From: Baylisascaris procyonis
Taxonomy: Eukaryota; Nematoda; Chromadorea; Rhabditida; Ascarididae
Direction: 5' to 3'
Assembly: GCA_037389465.1 (NCBI GenBank)
Contig: JAZARR010000248.1
Coordinates: 310,001 to 374,000, forward strand
Length of the DNA: 64,000 bases
The notes beneath the pieces were generated by a model. That model was given only the letters and a program-made list of their open reading frames with translations. It was not told the DNA's origin and made no database searches. Shown piece after piece: positions 12,865 to 27,104 of this stretch; the stretch's first letter is position 1, and every line of letters begins with the position of its first letter. The translations under genes were made by a program, and so were the position numbers.

Positions 12865-14374
12865 TTTGAAGAAAATAAACGCGTATTAAGCTAAAGGTAT
12901 TTATACTTTTTGAAATATTTTTTTTTTTTATGAGGATCTTTATATGTGAACTTGAATTGAAATAGGCTCCATAGATTCATAAATTCTTTAAAAATAAGGT
13001 TTAAAATCATATTTTGTTTGATTATTCTCTAATATGATTTTAAGTTCATTTATTTATATTAATTAATTTAAATGAATAAGTAATTTTTGAAAGGCCATAT
13101 ATTTTATGCAGTTTTTTTTTTGTTGCCTAAAATGGTGTTCTAGTGATGATTTAAATGTATTAATTGAGGTTTTAAGATATAGAATATAGGCGACGAGAAA
13201 ATTTCCCTGAATCAGGTTGAAATGAATATGACAGTGGAAAATTTCCTTGCGAGATCGAGCTTGAACTCTATTTGGATTTGAAATATCTATCTAAGCGATA
13301 AAGATATGAGCGAAGGGAAGATTGTATTCATCAGGCATTTTGCTTCTTTTTTTCACAAGGAAGAGAGAGAATCCCACTTATCTATCGTTCAATCGGCGTC
13401 GTTTTTTTTTCTTTTTTTAATGAAATTCCACTTATCTAACCACCAATCGGCGTTGTTTTTCAACGAATAAAAGAGGAGGAATGCTCATCTGCCGTTGGAA
13501 TCGGCGCTATTTTCCTTCCGATTATTATATCAACGCCTCGTTTGTATTTATTTTGAATTTATCGTTCTCAAAAAGTCATTTTGAAGTGAATAACTATAGA
13601 AAAGTTAAGAAAATGCAAAATTTTTATATAGAGAGCGATATTAATATAAAATATTTGAATGATAAAGAGATAAGACATTAAAAGGGCGTTATTCTTTCAT
13701 TCAAAAATGCTGCAATTTATTTGCAAAGGTATATTCTTTTTCTTTTCAATTTTTTTTTTATTTCATTACATCACTTCATAAATGTTTCTTTGTTTTGACC
13801 GAAATGTTTCATAACGTCGATTAAATGGAAATGTTGAGCTATCTTAGACCCTCTACCTTCTTTCCCACCATCCCCTTCCCCTTCCCTCCTGATGATTTCT
13901 TCTCGTTGGGCTGCATTTTCTACTTCGTTACGTCAGTTCTTCTTCTTAATTTATCTCCTTCTTATGGGGCTGCGTTTTCTGCTTCTTCACTTCAGTTTTT
14001 GTCAATTTATGCGCACTTTCTCAAAATTAAATGTTAGTTGATGAAGGCTTGAGATAGTTGTCTGTTTACCTCTTTTTTTTGGTTTTTTCGGGGGGAGGGG
14101 GGGAGTAGTACCATGAAAATCATTTCTGATACTATTCAAAGCGAAATGAATTGCATTAGCTGATAAGATGATCGTTTTGCTCAGCTTCTCTTATTTGTTC
14201 GTTTTTTTTTTCGTTATCAAAAACCTTCCATCTGAATCATCCTATATGGCTCATTGTCGATGTGTTATTGAGCGATAAAATTTGTTTTATTCATACAATA
14301 AGGTGCTCATCTCACCTCTATTTAGCCCACTGTGGCGAATCACTGTCTTAATTCAGAAATCGTAGATTTATTAA

Positions 14375-14377
<3 letters not shown>

Positions 14378-14450
<73 letters not shown>
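14378..14450. repeat. (TA)n microsatellite
   Basis: About 73 bp of almost pure TA repeats, with a single TACA interruption near 14428. It lies in the intergenic region. Confidence 0.97.
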
Positions 14451-15051
14451 GAAAAAGTAGAATAGAATAGAATTATAGAAATAGAAAATAGAATTTATTA
14501 TTTTCGACGGTTCTTTCCATTTCAATAATCTCACTCTAACTTTGAAGATAATTTTAAACACTTTCAAAAATTATACTATAAGCGATATGACATACGGCAA
14601 ATATAGAAACCTATAGATTTAGCCATTTAGAAAATAAAGAAAACAAATCGAAGAAATATTTTCTTAGGTGATAATCTCTTTTTTTTTGGATCGGCTGAAT
14701 GTATTCGATCTCCATTTTTGATTTGTATAATTGAAAAAAATGAAGATCAAAATTTAAAAAAACGTTGAGATTATTGGAAAATTGATGGCTATATGCGAAA
14801 CTAACAAATTACTGTGAAGAAAGTAGATAATTTCGACTGTTTTAATCGCGCTTAATTTCCTATAGAATCTAAGCAATAGTGAAAACGCTGGTCATGGCTT
14901 ATTCGTAAAGCTTCACTGGGCAAGAAAAAGATCGAGTTCGGATCTCTATGCGAACAATGTTCCTATAGGTGATTTAACAATCGGTCTATGCATAGCGCTC
15001 TTCAATACTCTTTTTTTTTTTTTTTGAATGAATCCAGCAAAATTATCACAG

Positions 15052-15117
15052 AATTTCCTTCAAGGCAGAATTTCCCTCAAGGCAAGATCGCCTTGAGGGA
15101 ATTTCCTTCAAGGCAAT
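15052..15117. repeat. Hairpin flanked by direct repeats
   Basis: There is a perfect 12-bp inverted repeat, TTCCCTCAAGGC (15072-15083) and GCCTTGAGGGAA (15090-15101), with a 6-nt loop. A direct repeat AATTTCCTTCAAGGCA sits on either side (about 15053 and 15101). The flanks are one base different from the stem sequence, so the block looks like three or four successive or inverted duplications of one short module. It is not next to a recognised gene end. Confidence 0.8.
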
Positions 15118-16880
15118 CTTAAATTATAGATATATATATATTTTTTTTAGAACAGGTTTTTTTTTCAAATATCTAAACAGTACACGAGATTCTTATTAAA
15201 TTAGCATTTATTTTTATCAGCCAAACATTACATCATTGATGACTATCAATTTTTATTTGATAGATCGGCTTATAAACATAATCTAAACAAAATATCGTCT
15301 ATTTATTAACTTAAAAAAGTTTTTCTCCCTTAATCCATATAAGTAAATCCGTGCGGATGATCTACTAAAAGTGATTTTTTAATTTCTATATATCAAAATA
15401 GTTTGCCTTTAAAGGTGTTCTCAACGTAATTGACAAATAGAGGATGGTATTCAAATGCATTGATTTATTTCTTCGTTTATTGAATGCATTTGTTGGTGAT
15501 TTAAGCTTTCAATTGTGGACTCCACTTAGCCATAGATCCCTATCTCCCTCCCCACTATGCTATTCCCCTTCTCCGCTTCATTTCAAATACATCGTCATTC
15601 CAGTATCTACGAGATGGGAAAAAATTAATCGCTAGTGCTTATAATAAAAGAATACGGTACTCATCGCCTCGCTCTTATGACGTGGCATTAGGCCGCATAC
15701 GACGATAATCGCGTTTATTTGAGTGATGAAATGGCAGCGAATTGCGATGATATTTCAGTTACTTTGTTTTTTTGTTACTCTGGCTTATTGAAGTATTATC
15801 TACACTGGCACTTTGATCAACATGTAGGACTGATCTTTGATCTAAAACTGATCTTTGATCTATCGCTTTCATCATTAATTTCATCAGTGCCCGCCAAAAT
15901 TGACTTACTCATCGTCCGGCACTCTAATTGCCCCTATATAAGGAGTTCGAAATGGCATTTGGGTTCATTCGTATTGATTGGATTGAAGCGAAGTGGGCGG
16001 CGAAGAGGAGCGATTGCATTGTTGGTCTTCATCTGTAGGAAAATAGGTTTAGGTTATGGAGATGAAAGCTTAACCATCAAGATATCTCATGTCTAGTACG
16101 TTAGCGATTGGACCACCAAAGTGATACGGTTGTATTTTATGCATTTACAGGTTCGCATTTGTGAAGTATATATTAATCTGCCGTTGTTTGAAACAAAATT
16201 TATGAAATAGTTAACCATTATTTCGAATTGATTCATCAATTTTCTAAATGAGTTGATTAAAATATTTGTGGAAATTTCTGCGCATTTTATATTTAATGGA
16301 ATTAAAAAATATAAATTTAGGTGAATCTTATTTTATAGAATTTATTAGAGGTGATCGCTTAACATAATTTATGAAATATATTATCATTGTTGTTGTTTTC
16401 GTTGAATTATTTGATGATTTACGATGATGTTTAGTATGCTTGGTAAGTTTGCAAAAAAAGTGCAAATATTATTGCAACTCTTCTATTGTGTTTTTTCATT
16501 TTTTAAATTATTTATTTATGCGAAAATTCATTTATTTATTCAATTTTAGGATATTTACTATGTGGGTGGTCTTGCATGATAGCTATGCATTGCAGCTGCG
16601 AGACTTTTACGCGCGTTTCGAAAAAAGTAAAGGGAAAAGAACGAACTGTATGAGCTTGAGATATGAGGCGAAGGGGAAGGAAGGGGTGGAATTCATAGAA
16701 CAGCCAAGAAAAGATACCCTTCGTCCTCTCCAATCCACTTCCGTCCCGCCACTCCTTAAACTATCGAAAAATTTGTTCTTATACCGGTATTTGCCGTTGT
16801 TTGTCGGCGAAGTTGTATGTGAGCGACGTTTCATTTACATAAATATATTTTGATTCTAATAAGTGGATTTTTTTTTTTCA

Positions 16881-16900
16881 AATTTTCTAGCCGTATTATA
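16881..16900 (+). promoter_or_regulatory. Candidate trans-splice (or 5' intron) acceptor of the ZNFX1 gene
   Basis: AATTTTCTAG (16881-16890), preceded by a T-run, sits 10 bp upstream of the ATG at 16901. This is the usual arrangement for a nematode spliced-leader acceptor. The frame is open back to the acceptor, so an upstream coding exon cannot be excluded. Confidence 0.45.
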
Positions 16901-19900
16901 ATGGAGCGCGATTGGGCGGTTGTTGTTTATGGTGATCGACACAAAAATTTAATTGATTGCAATCTTGTGCGGTAAGTTGCTTAATTGAATGACTTAAATG
17001 ATAGAAAATATCGCTTAAATATATTCTATTTTCTTATTTATAGCTTTAGGCTTATAGTTTATCACATATGAAGAGCTTATATGGAGTTAGGATGGAAGCT
17101 TATGCTATTCAAGAATTTCGAAACGGATATATATTCGGGAATATTTATTTTCGAGGAGATATTTATTTAAGTGAGTTTACTTAAATAAAAACCTAATAAA
17201 AATATTCATTTTCCTTCATCTCTCATCGTTCTATTTCTGTCTAGATTCTTTGCCCTTTTTACTGCTACTATTGAAATGCTTCTCGAGAAATTTCCCTCCG
17301 CCTCACTTCCTTAAAGAAATGTTTTTTCTACTCTGGTGGTCTTCCAGCGATCATAGAAAATTGTTTAGATCATTTGCGAAAATATTTGTCGAGAAGTCGA
17401 CAGTGTTTGCAATATTTCGCCTTAGTGATCGTCCATCTATATACTTTAGCAAAAGTTTATCGATGTTATTCGATGAAGTGCATGAGTTGCATAGTGAGCA
17501 ACAATCCGATGCATCACTTATGCTTATTGTTTTCATCAACGATAGTGGTACGCTTATATTCTTATCTCTTTTTATTAGCATTCTTTTATTTTTATTTTTT
17601 TTTTTTAATATCTTACGGTCTCTTTTTTCAAGTCCTATTATAGCGCTTTTGAGTTATACTTGAAATGAATCGTTGTTGTTCTAGAATAGACGATATCCTC
17701 AAAATGAAAGGGGATATGCGGATATATTCCTCTTACTCATCGATGTATGCAAAAGCATTAATAAGCGGAAATAATTTTACTTTATTTTATCTTATTTATT
17801 TATTTGTTTATTTTTGTCTTTATTTGTATACTTTTGAAGGGGAACAGTCGATCTCGGAGCGATTCTGCAAGTCATTCTCGGAGCTGATGTTCATTATGGA
17901 CGTAAGTGGCGATCAATTTATTGCTTGTTCTCGAGACAGCTCCTATATGGAGATAATGGAATGGTTACGAAAAATGTCGGCAACCATCAACGATTATGAA
18001 AATCCTCCGGAGCTACACCATGTGCGAAGAGAGCCATGTATGTTTCGATTTTGACTGCATAATTTATATATGTTGGAAGTATGGGAATACAGAGGTGGAG
18101 GGGTCTTGTTTAGGTTTCAAATTAGTGTTTGTGTGCGAGTTAATTTCCCTCGTTCAGGATTTCTTTTTTTGATCGCTGGAGATATATTCAATGAATAAAT
18201 GGAGAAATCAGTTTGTTTTTAGTGGGAAAACGATATGTGGTGATGGGCGGTAAAAAATTCCCGATGCTTTTGCTGTCAAAAAGAAAAAAATTGATTAAAT
18301 TCTTTCGAAAAATTTTCAAGCTTCCTTCCATTTCTAACGAGAATAATTATTTAGCGTAGTTTTAATTATTTATTGCATATATTTTCTTGATTATCCAAGC
18401 ATGAAATTATCTAAGCGATTATAACTTTGAAAGATATTAAAACGGAAATATATGTTTGGATTAAAAAATGGCAGCGGTAACGATCTTCCACAAAATTATC
18501 TAATACGAGCGATATGAATTCTAGCGGTCGAATTGAATTGAGCGTGATCCGTATAAATTGTTCAATACTTAATTTAATAGTTTATTGCATTCATTTAATG
18601 AAATCTCGGCTATATTTTATTTGCTTGAAGTCAAGATTGCTCTACAAGTTTTTATGAGATTATTGAGAAGAAACTTTTAATTTCAAGATATGGAGATATA
18701 TTTAGATTGGGAGATGAATGAAAGGAAGTGAAGTGGAAGGAGGAAGTGCTAGAATTGTTTCGAGCACAACAAGGAAATATTGTTATTCAAATGATTAGGA
18801 ATGCATAAGAAGTGTGTCGAATTAGATATATTTATATATGTGAATGGAAAATAATATCTGATTAAACAGGTGTTTTTTCTGAAGTTTGAAAGAAATTGCT
18901 AAGCCATTTCAGGTTCATCGCAGTCGGATTTACGCTTATCGACTATGACGGAGACTGCATCAACATCATCGCTTTCACGCATCCAATCTATTAATCTACA
19001 AAGGAGTTCAGATTCATTGCCGAATCAGATCGGCTATCGAGTGGGACAGTCATCTATTCTGATGGCAGATGATTCAAACAAAAATATGCTGGAACGAGAC
19101 GTCTTCATGGAAAATTCCAGTTTTGAAAATATATTTAATCATCATCGATTGAGTCAGTGTTTCGTTTTGTTCCACATATCTAATTTATATAATTTCTAAA
19201 TAATTTTATGCCGAGAGACTATTGATATTATTTGGGAAATTTTTTGAAGCGAATAAATAAGGCGGTTTAAATGTGGGCTGAAGAAATTGCTGGACATAAG
19301 AATAAGAAAATTTAAATGACCGAAACAAATCTAGTTAGAGGTAGTTTTTATATCGAATTGGACGATCGCTTATTGGAAATCATATAGCGCGAAATTTCTC
19401 CACATAGTATCCAAAACAAAACTTTTGATTTAGAGAGTCTTCATAAAGAAACAAAGTGATCCGAGGTGGACATCTATAGTCGAAATCTCATTATCTGTTC
19501 AAATAAGCTGAGATTTTTTGTTTAAGATAACGAGCAGGAAATAGAGGTGGAGAATTGCGAAGCGAATATAATCCTCGAATTTCGGCTTTTGAAGAGGATG
19601 CTTGAGGATATTGAAAAATTGGATAAATCTCTCGCTGAAGTTGATTTGGTCAGTTTTTTTTGGTGTTATTTTTAGTGTTCTTGTATTCTTTCGTGCTTGT
19701 CTTTTATCGGTTATTGCCATTCTCAATTAAATGCTTTGCTAGTTTTTCCTGCAGTCCGTGTTTCAGTGACTTTTCCTTTAGTTGAACCTTGCTCGACTCC
19801 CAGTTGACTCCCAAATCGACAACTTTGCACTCCTTCCCCTTCCCTCAAAAAAAGGACTTCCATCCATTGTTTCCGCTATGTTCTCATCCAAAACCGATTT

Positions 19901-21172
19901 TCGGATAAGAGGATGAAGGATCCTATGTTGTTATTTGAAGAATGAGGATTAAAACGATAAGGGGATATCTAAGACAGGGATTAAGGAGGTGGCTCAAGTT
20001 TATAAGCTGCATCATGAATGAATAAAAGAACTCATTTCCAATTTCTGCGTATGCAATACGTTCCAAATTGCAGTTGACATATATCGATACAACTAGCATG
20101 CAAAATCGGCTCAATAAGCCATGGTCATCTCGCGAAAAGAATGGTCTATTGTTGAAATTAGTATGTGCGGCAATTTCCACCAAATTGCCCGATAAGCAAT
20201 GTGATGTTGCGTCGTTCACCAAACGTTTATTCCATTGTGGGTTAGTGCTTTACTATATTTTTATTTTTATTTTTTATTTTTTATTAAGATGAGAGGATTA
20301 AATTTGTTTCTTTTAATCTGTATGACAGCTTGATAGCAGTATTAATAGTTTTTAAGAAGATGGGAGGGGAATGAGAGAGGAAAGATACTGTTGAGATTAT
20401 TTTTTCTTCGAAATTCTAATTCCTTTTATGGAAGGCAGTTTTGTGCCCATGTCGATAATGTCGTTTTTGCCGCGGAGTTTTGAATCCGTTCTATTTAAGA
20501 CCCTCTATTAAGTTCGAATCATTTATTCATACGAGTTTAAGCCATTTAACTCGTTATAAAGCGGCCTTGTGAGAGGATGATATGTGTGTATACGTATATA
20601 TTAGCTTTTATTTATTGTTGTTGTATTGATTATAATTTTTATCTGGCTATTTAGAACTAAATTAGTGGATTTTGTACTTCAGTGAAACTAAAATGTCCAT
20701 GGTTACTATAGTGAAATGTATTTTTAGGTTTCCACATCGAGTATTCTACGAAGTAATTTTTCCTGCTCTTCAAAATTCATCGTTTTGGGATTGGGATATG
20801 CTGCATTCGCTGGGTGATCTTCTCAAATTGTTGCATATTGCTCGACCATTCAAACCGCATGGAATGGTTCGTTAATGGGAATTAAGTTGTTATGTCATTC
20901 GTAGGGAAACGTTGTAATTTCTATTTATTGTGAGTATAGTTTTATTTTTAAAAAAATGCTATCGTATTGGAAAATGTGATTGATATTCAGATGTTAGCCA
21001 AAAATAGGTGATGGAAATGTTGAGTTGTGCTTAATAAAGCAGGTATATCGAGGTTTATAAATGATGTAAATTCTGCTCAAAAAATCGCCTCCATTCAAAG
21101 AATGCAATGCTTAGTGAAGAGTGGGGGAGAAGTGTGTCTCGATGAAGCACAGTGAAATTTCCATATGAGCGT

Positions 21173-21234
<62 letters not shown>

Positions 21235-22396
21235 GTATATATATATGTATATACAGAAACGGTTGGAGATGCATTGTCGTCTAAAAGGTGATTATTTTAA
21301 GGAAGGATTAATGAAGGATGTGGAGCATTTTCTGGAACGACTCCCCGATCGGTTCTGGAAGGAGGTACCTCAAATGGCTCGCGATGAGATAATTGCTCTG
21401 ATGGACTTGTTGAATGTGGATTTTCAAGTCAGTCATAATTTTTCATAAATGATCGAAAAATTCTCGTTGATTTTGCATTCACTGATCTCATATATTCTAT
21501 AATCTCGGATAAAATACCAACAAAAGTAGAAATTTTCTAAAGGATATAGAACTTTCTTCGTTAGAAGGTAATGAAGCATCCCCGTCAACTTATATTTTAA
21601 TGCTCTTTAATATAGAATTATAACGGTGGTAAATCTTATCGTAGTGATTTTCAGCGAATCTTACTGCGTTTCTTCGATTTTCATGGAGGAAGGTTCTTCT
21701 TTGTTTCTTTTCTTATTTTTTTAAGCAAACCCATTCTATGTTTCCTATTAAACTAATGTTTTATTCGAGATCCTGATGCTGAATATACGATCATACCAAA
21801 TGCTTTCCATTATTTTTACGGATATGAAATGAAAATTTTTCTTGCATTTTCAACCGATCATCCCTTAACTGATTGATATCTATTCGTTTCTTTGATCGCC
21901 GTTCTCTTAATGCGATTCCAGTTTTTTTATTGCCATCGTTTCTAATATTGTTTTCGGCTTAGATATTGTCGTTTCTATAATTTTCGTTGTTTCATTTTAT
22001 TGAAACTATTTGAAAGAATTTTTATAAGCTTTCATCTATATCTTTCTATAAATCTACATCTTATTCAAAAACGGTCTAGACCTTTATTTTTTCTTTGAAT
22101 CCACGCATTATTTTGATGTGAAAAATGCATGAAATTTTTTGTTAAGAAATGAAATTGGGCATAAATTTCATGTGGGGAAAATTGGAAAAAAATCTTTGAA
22201 AATATCATCAGACTAAATGTAAAAATCTCTTTGCTTTGAGCAATTTTCTTTTCGACTTTTTTGCTTACTACAACAGATGGTGATTGCATTTATCCTTAGC
22301 ACATTCTATGTCTTGCATACGCATAGGATAGCAGTCAATAGGTACCCTCAAGAATTTTTCAGCCAATTCCTGGGAATATATTTGTCTGGTGTGGAT
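16901..22396 (+). CDS. znfx-1: ZNFX1 N-terminal helical region, exons 1-9
   Basis: Exons joined by phase: 16901-16971, 17348-17547, 17840-18037, 18913-19158, 19527-19648, 20074-20240, 20728-20866, 21257-21427, 22277-22396. Each boundary has GT..AG and the carried bases fit (for example G at 17547 plus GG at 17840; T at 18037 plus GT at 18913). The start is [12 protein letters not shown]. There is a Ser/Thr-rich linker ([11 protein letters not shown], exon 4), then amphipathic helical stretches ([52 protein letters not shown]). ZNFX1 proteins carry an armadillo-like helical domain before the helicase, which this would match. I recognise no catalytic motif here. The 55 bp at 17690-17744 is also open but is not needed once phases are used. 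Confidence 0.65.
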
Positions 22397-25300
22397 GTAA
22401 GACCCTTAGAGGACGCATTAGGATGATCGTATTTAAGAGCGATTTTTTTGCTCGAATTGTTGAAATATATTCATAAGTTTTGATGAATGGAAGTAAAATA
22501 AGTTCATATTTCATTAATGCTTATATTCACTGAGAGGAATTACTATTTTATAGGGCTCTATAGTTGTTTATTCGTTGCTCTATGATTGAATAGATGAATG
22601 CTAATATTTCTGAAATAAAAGTATCGTGATTTCGATTAATTTCGATAACTTTATGTTTTATTATTCATTTACATATGATTTATAAATGTAAATTTTAGAG
22701 GTTATATATAAAATTTATAAGAGATGATGTTCCGAATTTCGCTAACATATGTTTCCCTATGAATTTTTTATTCATTTGTTATTTATTCTCGATTTTATAT
22801 GGATTTTTTTTCAGAAAAATACAGCACAATTAAGAAGCTTTTTCCTAAATTATTGATAGATGGTATTATTCACCAAAAAAAAATTCAAGTTTAGGTTATC
22901 ATTTTTCGATATTCGAATGTTTTTTTTTTCTTAATTTCTACATAATAGAGGATGAAATAACCGTTTATCGTTATAAAACAATAAAACTTGCCAATATCGT
23001 TTTCAAATAGCATTAAATATTCTATTATACGTCTATCTGTAATATGTTTATTCATATATCCACGATTCATTAAGTGATTATGCGTTAATGAAGAGTATAA
23101 TTGTCTTATTTTTTTAGAGTGGTTCAAACGATGAGAGGATTTTTGAGATGAACGATGAGGAATATAGACCCGCATGGGTTGATTGCGATCAAACTGAACC
23201 ACCACAAGATTTTCGAACGCTTCCTGTTCGACTTGTTCGAAGTGATATCATACATCCTGGTTTGTATTATCTTTTTTTTGTGTTTGTTGATTTTGTTGTT
23301 TTTCTAAGGTGCCAATGATGAACCTGGTTGAATTGTGCAATCATATATAGGTGTTAAATGATCGAAATTATGAGAAGTGAGACGCTCTCATGGATAGTCG
23401 ATAGAGTATAGCAAACCGAGATGGTATTATGTTTATTTGAGAACGTAAAAAATTTACTTCTAGGGGGCTAGAAAGCCGTTATTTTCACATTAACGACTCT
23501 ATTCATTGCTATCGTCATCATAACACTGTAATCGTATCATAATGCTGTGAACATACTGTAATACCGTAATTATTTATAGTGCGACCGTATCTGAGACGTA
23601 ACAAAGAGAAAGGAAGTTTCTCTGACGTTGACCAGTATTTGGACGTACAATTTCGATTATTGCGTGAAGATTTTGTAAGTCCGATGCGTGATGGTATAGC
23701 CGTTTGGAAGGCACATATTGGTGATGGTGAGTGGTCATTCCAAGTTTTGCCCGACCGTAATTTGATCGTCTTCAACATCCGTTATCTGTACCAATATTTA
23801 CTGCTCATTTTTCTTTTGATATATATATATATATATATATCGGTATTGTAAGGAGAACAAGGAGCAGAAGGGGAGATAACAAGGAGCAGAAGGGGAGATT
23901 ATTTCCTAATCCATTAGGCACATCGATAGAGAGAGCAGAATGAGGGTTGAACGCTCATAAACTTTAGTACGATAAGCAGTTCGTGTACAGTATTCCTACA
24001 GAATCCTAATTTCAGGTGTACAATATTTCCTATCTAGAAATTCGAACATCTCATGAATTCGTAGAACCTTATTCAGGGAAAATGCTTTTTCCGTTACTAT
24101 GCGATGAAACAATGCAGCATTCTCTATTTTTGTCTCACTATAAAGCTTTATTAATTTAATAATGGGGGAAATGGAATATTTAAATTGCGGCTGATATTTA
24201 TACACTCCTCGCCAGCCAAAAAGTCAACTAAAATTTTTAAATTAGCCTTTCTTTATGCTTGATTATCCGTTCTATCTTTACTAAGAATCTCTCTTCGAGT
24301 TTTTTGATTCTCTCTGTTAGTAAAATTTTTTGAAAATGTATTGTTTGTTTTATAGAATTGCCTGAGCAAATATCTACTAAGAAGTTAGATTGCTTAAAAT
24401 TGTCCAACTACACGTTTTGCAGGTTTCATGCCATATTGAGGTATGTTGAAATGTCTGTGTTTTATCTTTTGTGTGATTGTAGAGGTTTGATTTGGAGCTT
24501 AAGAAAGGAGCTAATTAGAATTTAAAACTTTTCTGGATTAGTGCTCAAAATTGCTATTATTTATTTGCCCGACTTGATGGCTTTTATCCATGAGAGAGGA
24601 TTTGCTGATTGATGATGTTGATTTAGATGCATTTTTATCACGATCACGAGATTTATATGAGCAACTAGATTTGTTAATCATTAGCGGTGTTCGTGTTGAG
24701 GGTGCACAAATCAAACGCAGTTCAGGTGAAACTCTCAGGTACATCAAATTTCAGGTAATTGTATAGACTTGTTTTTAAAGCTTTTTTTTTATTTTCTATA
24801 CTTGCAGTTGAAAGCAAGATCTGAGTTGCATATTATTTGATTTTTTTAGATCTTTATGGAAATTTAATAAGATGATGTGAAAGTAATATAGTCTTTTTAA
24901 TCGTTTATGGAAAAGCGTTGGAAAATGGGCAGGCTTATCTAGAATTTTTGTAAGAGTGCTCATGCAGAGGAAGTGAAAGAATAGTCGAACGATTTGCATA
25001 AGTTGCTTGTAAAGTTTTCACAAGTATTCTTCTATTATGGTAATACTTTTTATCTAATAACCGTTGTTATAGATGCAAGAATTGTTATAACATTGATTAA
25101 TACATTGACGTCATAAGTGATAGAAAATCAAGTTATATGCAATGAGCGAGCAGCAAAAAGGAGAGAAAATGAAAAATTCGAAACGAACGATGAGGGTTTA
25201 AGTTGTTTGATTTGAATATATTTGAAGAGTTGATTTTCTTTAGCCTTCAACGGACTATTTGGATGCCTCATCACAAAAGCTGAAGTTCGGGCAAATGGTG

Positions 25301-27053
25301 GCACTTTCAAGTGATGGATTTAAAGGTTCGATTCGTTTGACGTAGCTTTTTTTACGTTCATTTCAAATGGGCCATGTTTTGCCTGTGTGCAATAAGTAAT
25401 GGTGATGAGATTATTTCATTCACAGAAGAGGCACTATTTGCAACGATAGTGGAACGTCCAGACAGCCGACTTACGGAAGGGCGAATCGGTGTATCGTTCA
25501 CCTCAGAAAGTGAACCGGAAGTATCGAAGGCGAAAATTTATACGCTTGTCGAATCGAATGCGTACTTCGAAATGTATCAACATGTTCTGGAAGTATTGAA
25601 GGTAAAATTTTCGAAAGATTTTTTTTTCACTTCAAAACGATTTGTAATCGGATAAAGCGTCGACGACGTAATTGTCACCCAGCATAAGTGTCGTTTAATA
25701 AATATGTAAATTGGCGAATCGACGGTGATAGGTTCAGTGCAATGGTGTACTGGATGATACTAAACTTTGGAAGATGATTCAAAAAACTTTTTTTTGGTGT
25801 TTTGGCATTCTCTCATAGAGAGTGGAGTAAGATGCAAGGTAGGGTGATTTAAAGATATAGAATCGTTGAATTCTATCACTCACTAAAACTTTCATATTTC
25901 ATCCATCAAATTTGAATTACTTTTTACTGTACATGGTTGTGGGATGTGCGATTTGAATCGACCTCCAAAGTATGGACTGTCTGATCTGCAGTGGTATGAA
26001 ATGCGCAACTTGGTCTCATGTATGTCAACGAGCGAGTGGTGAAGTTATCTGTAGGCGTTTTCTGTGTTGGTAGATAACGAAGGGGCATTATTTGGCTAGA
26101 GCAGGCAGGATTAATTCTCTTCGATCCCTAATTAGCATAAATATTTCACCTTGGTTCTTTTAACTATTGCCTTGGTTATGTTTTTACCGATGCGATTTCT
26201 ATTTTCTTTTTTCTTTTATTCGTTTTGCTCCCAGATTGTTGTCCCCGCAAGAACGTGAATGTCGCTCGGAGAGCGCCGTCTTAATATTCCTACCTCCGGT
26301 CCTCCGATTGAACGGTGCCGTGGCTTTTATAGTGCCCTTTTAGATCCGTCGTTCCCATCCATATCCATTGGTATCTTAATGGGGATGTTGTTAGTTAGTG
26401 GTTGTATCGAAGTGCGTTGTGGCAGCATTCGAAGTCTTAGTCATAATGTCTTGCTTTGCGGCTATCATGAATTTTTCGATAGAAGATTGCTTCGATATAG
26501 GTTTTTTTTAGCAATTTGGCAATGAAATTCCACTACCGTTCGCACGTTACTTGGTCGATGCGGAAACAGAAGTGAAACTTCCTGCTTACCTAACTCGACC
26601 ACTTGCAACCGATACACATGATGATGATGATGAAGGTTAGTGCTTTTATTGTAGTATTAAACAGGATAGAAATATCTCTCATGAGTCCATATAAGAAAGA
26701 AAGCAAGGAATCCTTCTTTTGCTGGCAAGTTTTGTGAAGTCACAAATTTATGCATAAAGTGTGATTATAAAGGAAATCGTGATCGGCTGTCGTTTCAGTT
26801 GAAAATGATCAGTGTTATTTTATCGTTGCTAATAATGAGCAGTGATATGATAAGAATATGAGATATCATTGGATAACGGTGGATGGCCAAGGTTGAGAAT
26901 GTAATAAAATAGGTATTTTACTGGAATTTACCCGGAGATGAGTGGAAAATCACTTCTTTCACCATTTTCTGTTTTGTATTCAGCCTAGATGATAGACAGT
27001 GCGTGCTTTGAGTTGTTACACTGAGATACTGTAATCGTTCATTATATGATTAA

Positions 27054-27104
<51 letters not shown>

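Larger units (their letters stand above)
12865..16880. other. Intergenic region, SURF6 to ZNFX1
   Basis: I find no convincing exon on either strand. ORFs of 63-137 codons (for example 15719-16096 and 16440-16853) are hydrophobic or T-rich, have no phase-compatible neighbours and resemble no family I know. The stretch contains an AT microsatellite, a G-rich run at 14090-14103, a near duplication of a GGGCTGC-TTTTCT motif at about 13908 and 13966, and a hairpin element at 15052-15117. Confidence 0.6.

Noticed and set aside
14881..14990. Possible tRNA (GAGTTCGGATCTC resembles a B-box)
   Set aside because: No cloverleaf arms can be paired and the A-box position does not fit.
15719..16853. ORFs of 125 and 137 codons upstream of ZNFX1
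   Set aside because: They are hydrophobic, low-complexity translations of AT-rich DNA with no compatible splice partners and no recognisable motif.
17665..17839. Open stretch [15 protein letters not shown]... between ZNFX1 exons 2 and 3
   Set aside because: Exon 17348-17547 joins 17840 directly in phase, the stretch is T-rich at its 3' side, and including it breaks the frame.
26259..26525. 88-codon ORF on the plus strand
   Set aside because: A stop directly precedes its ATG, and the flanking ZNFX1 exons join in phase 0 without it to give a continuous family match.
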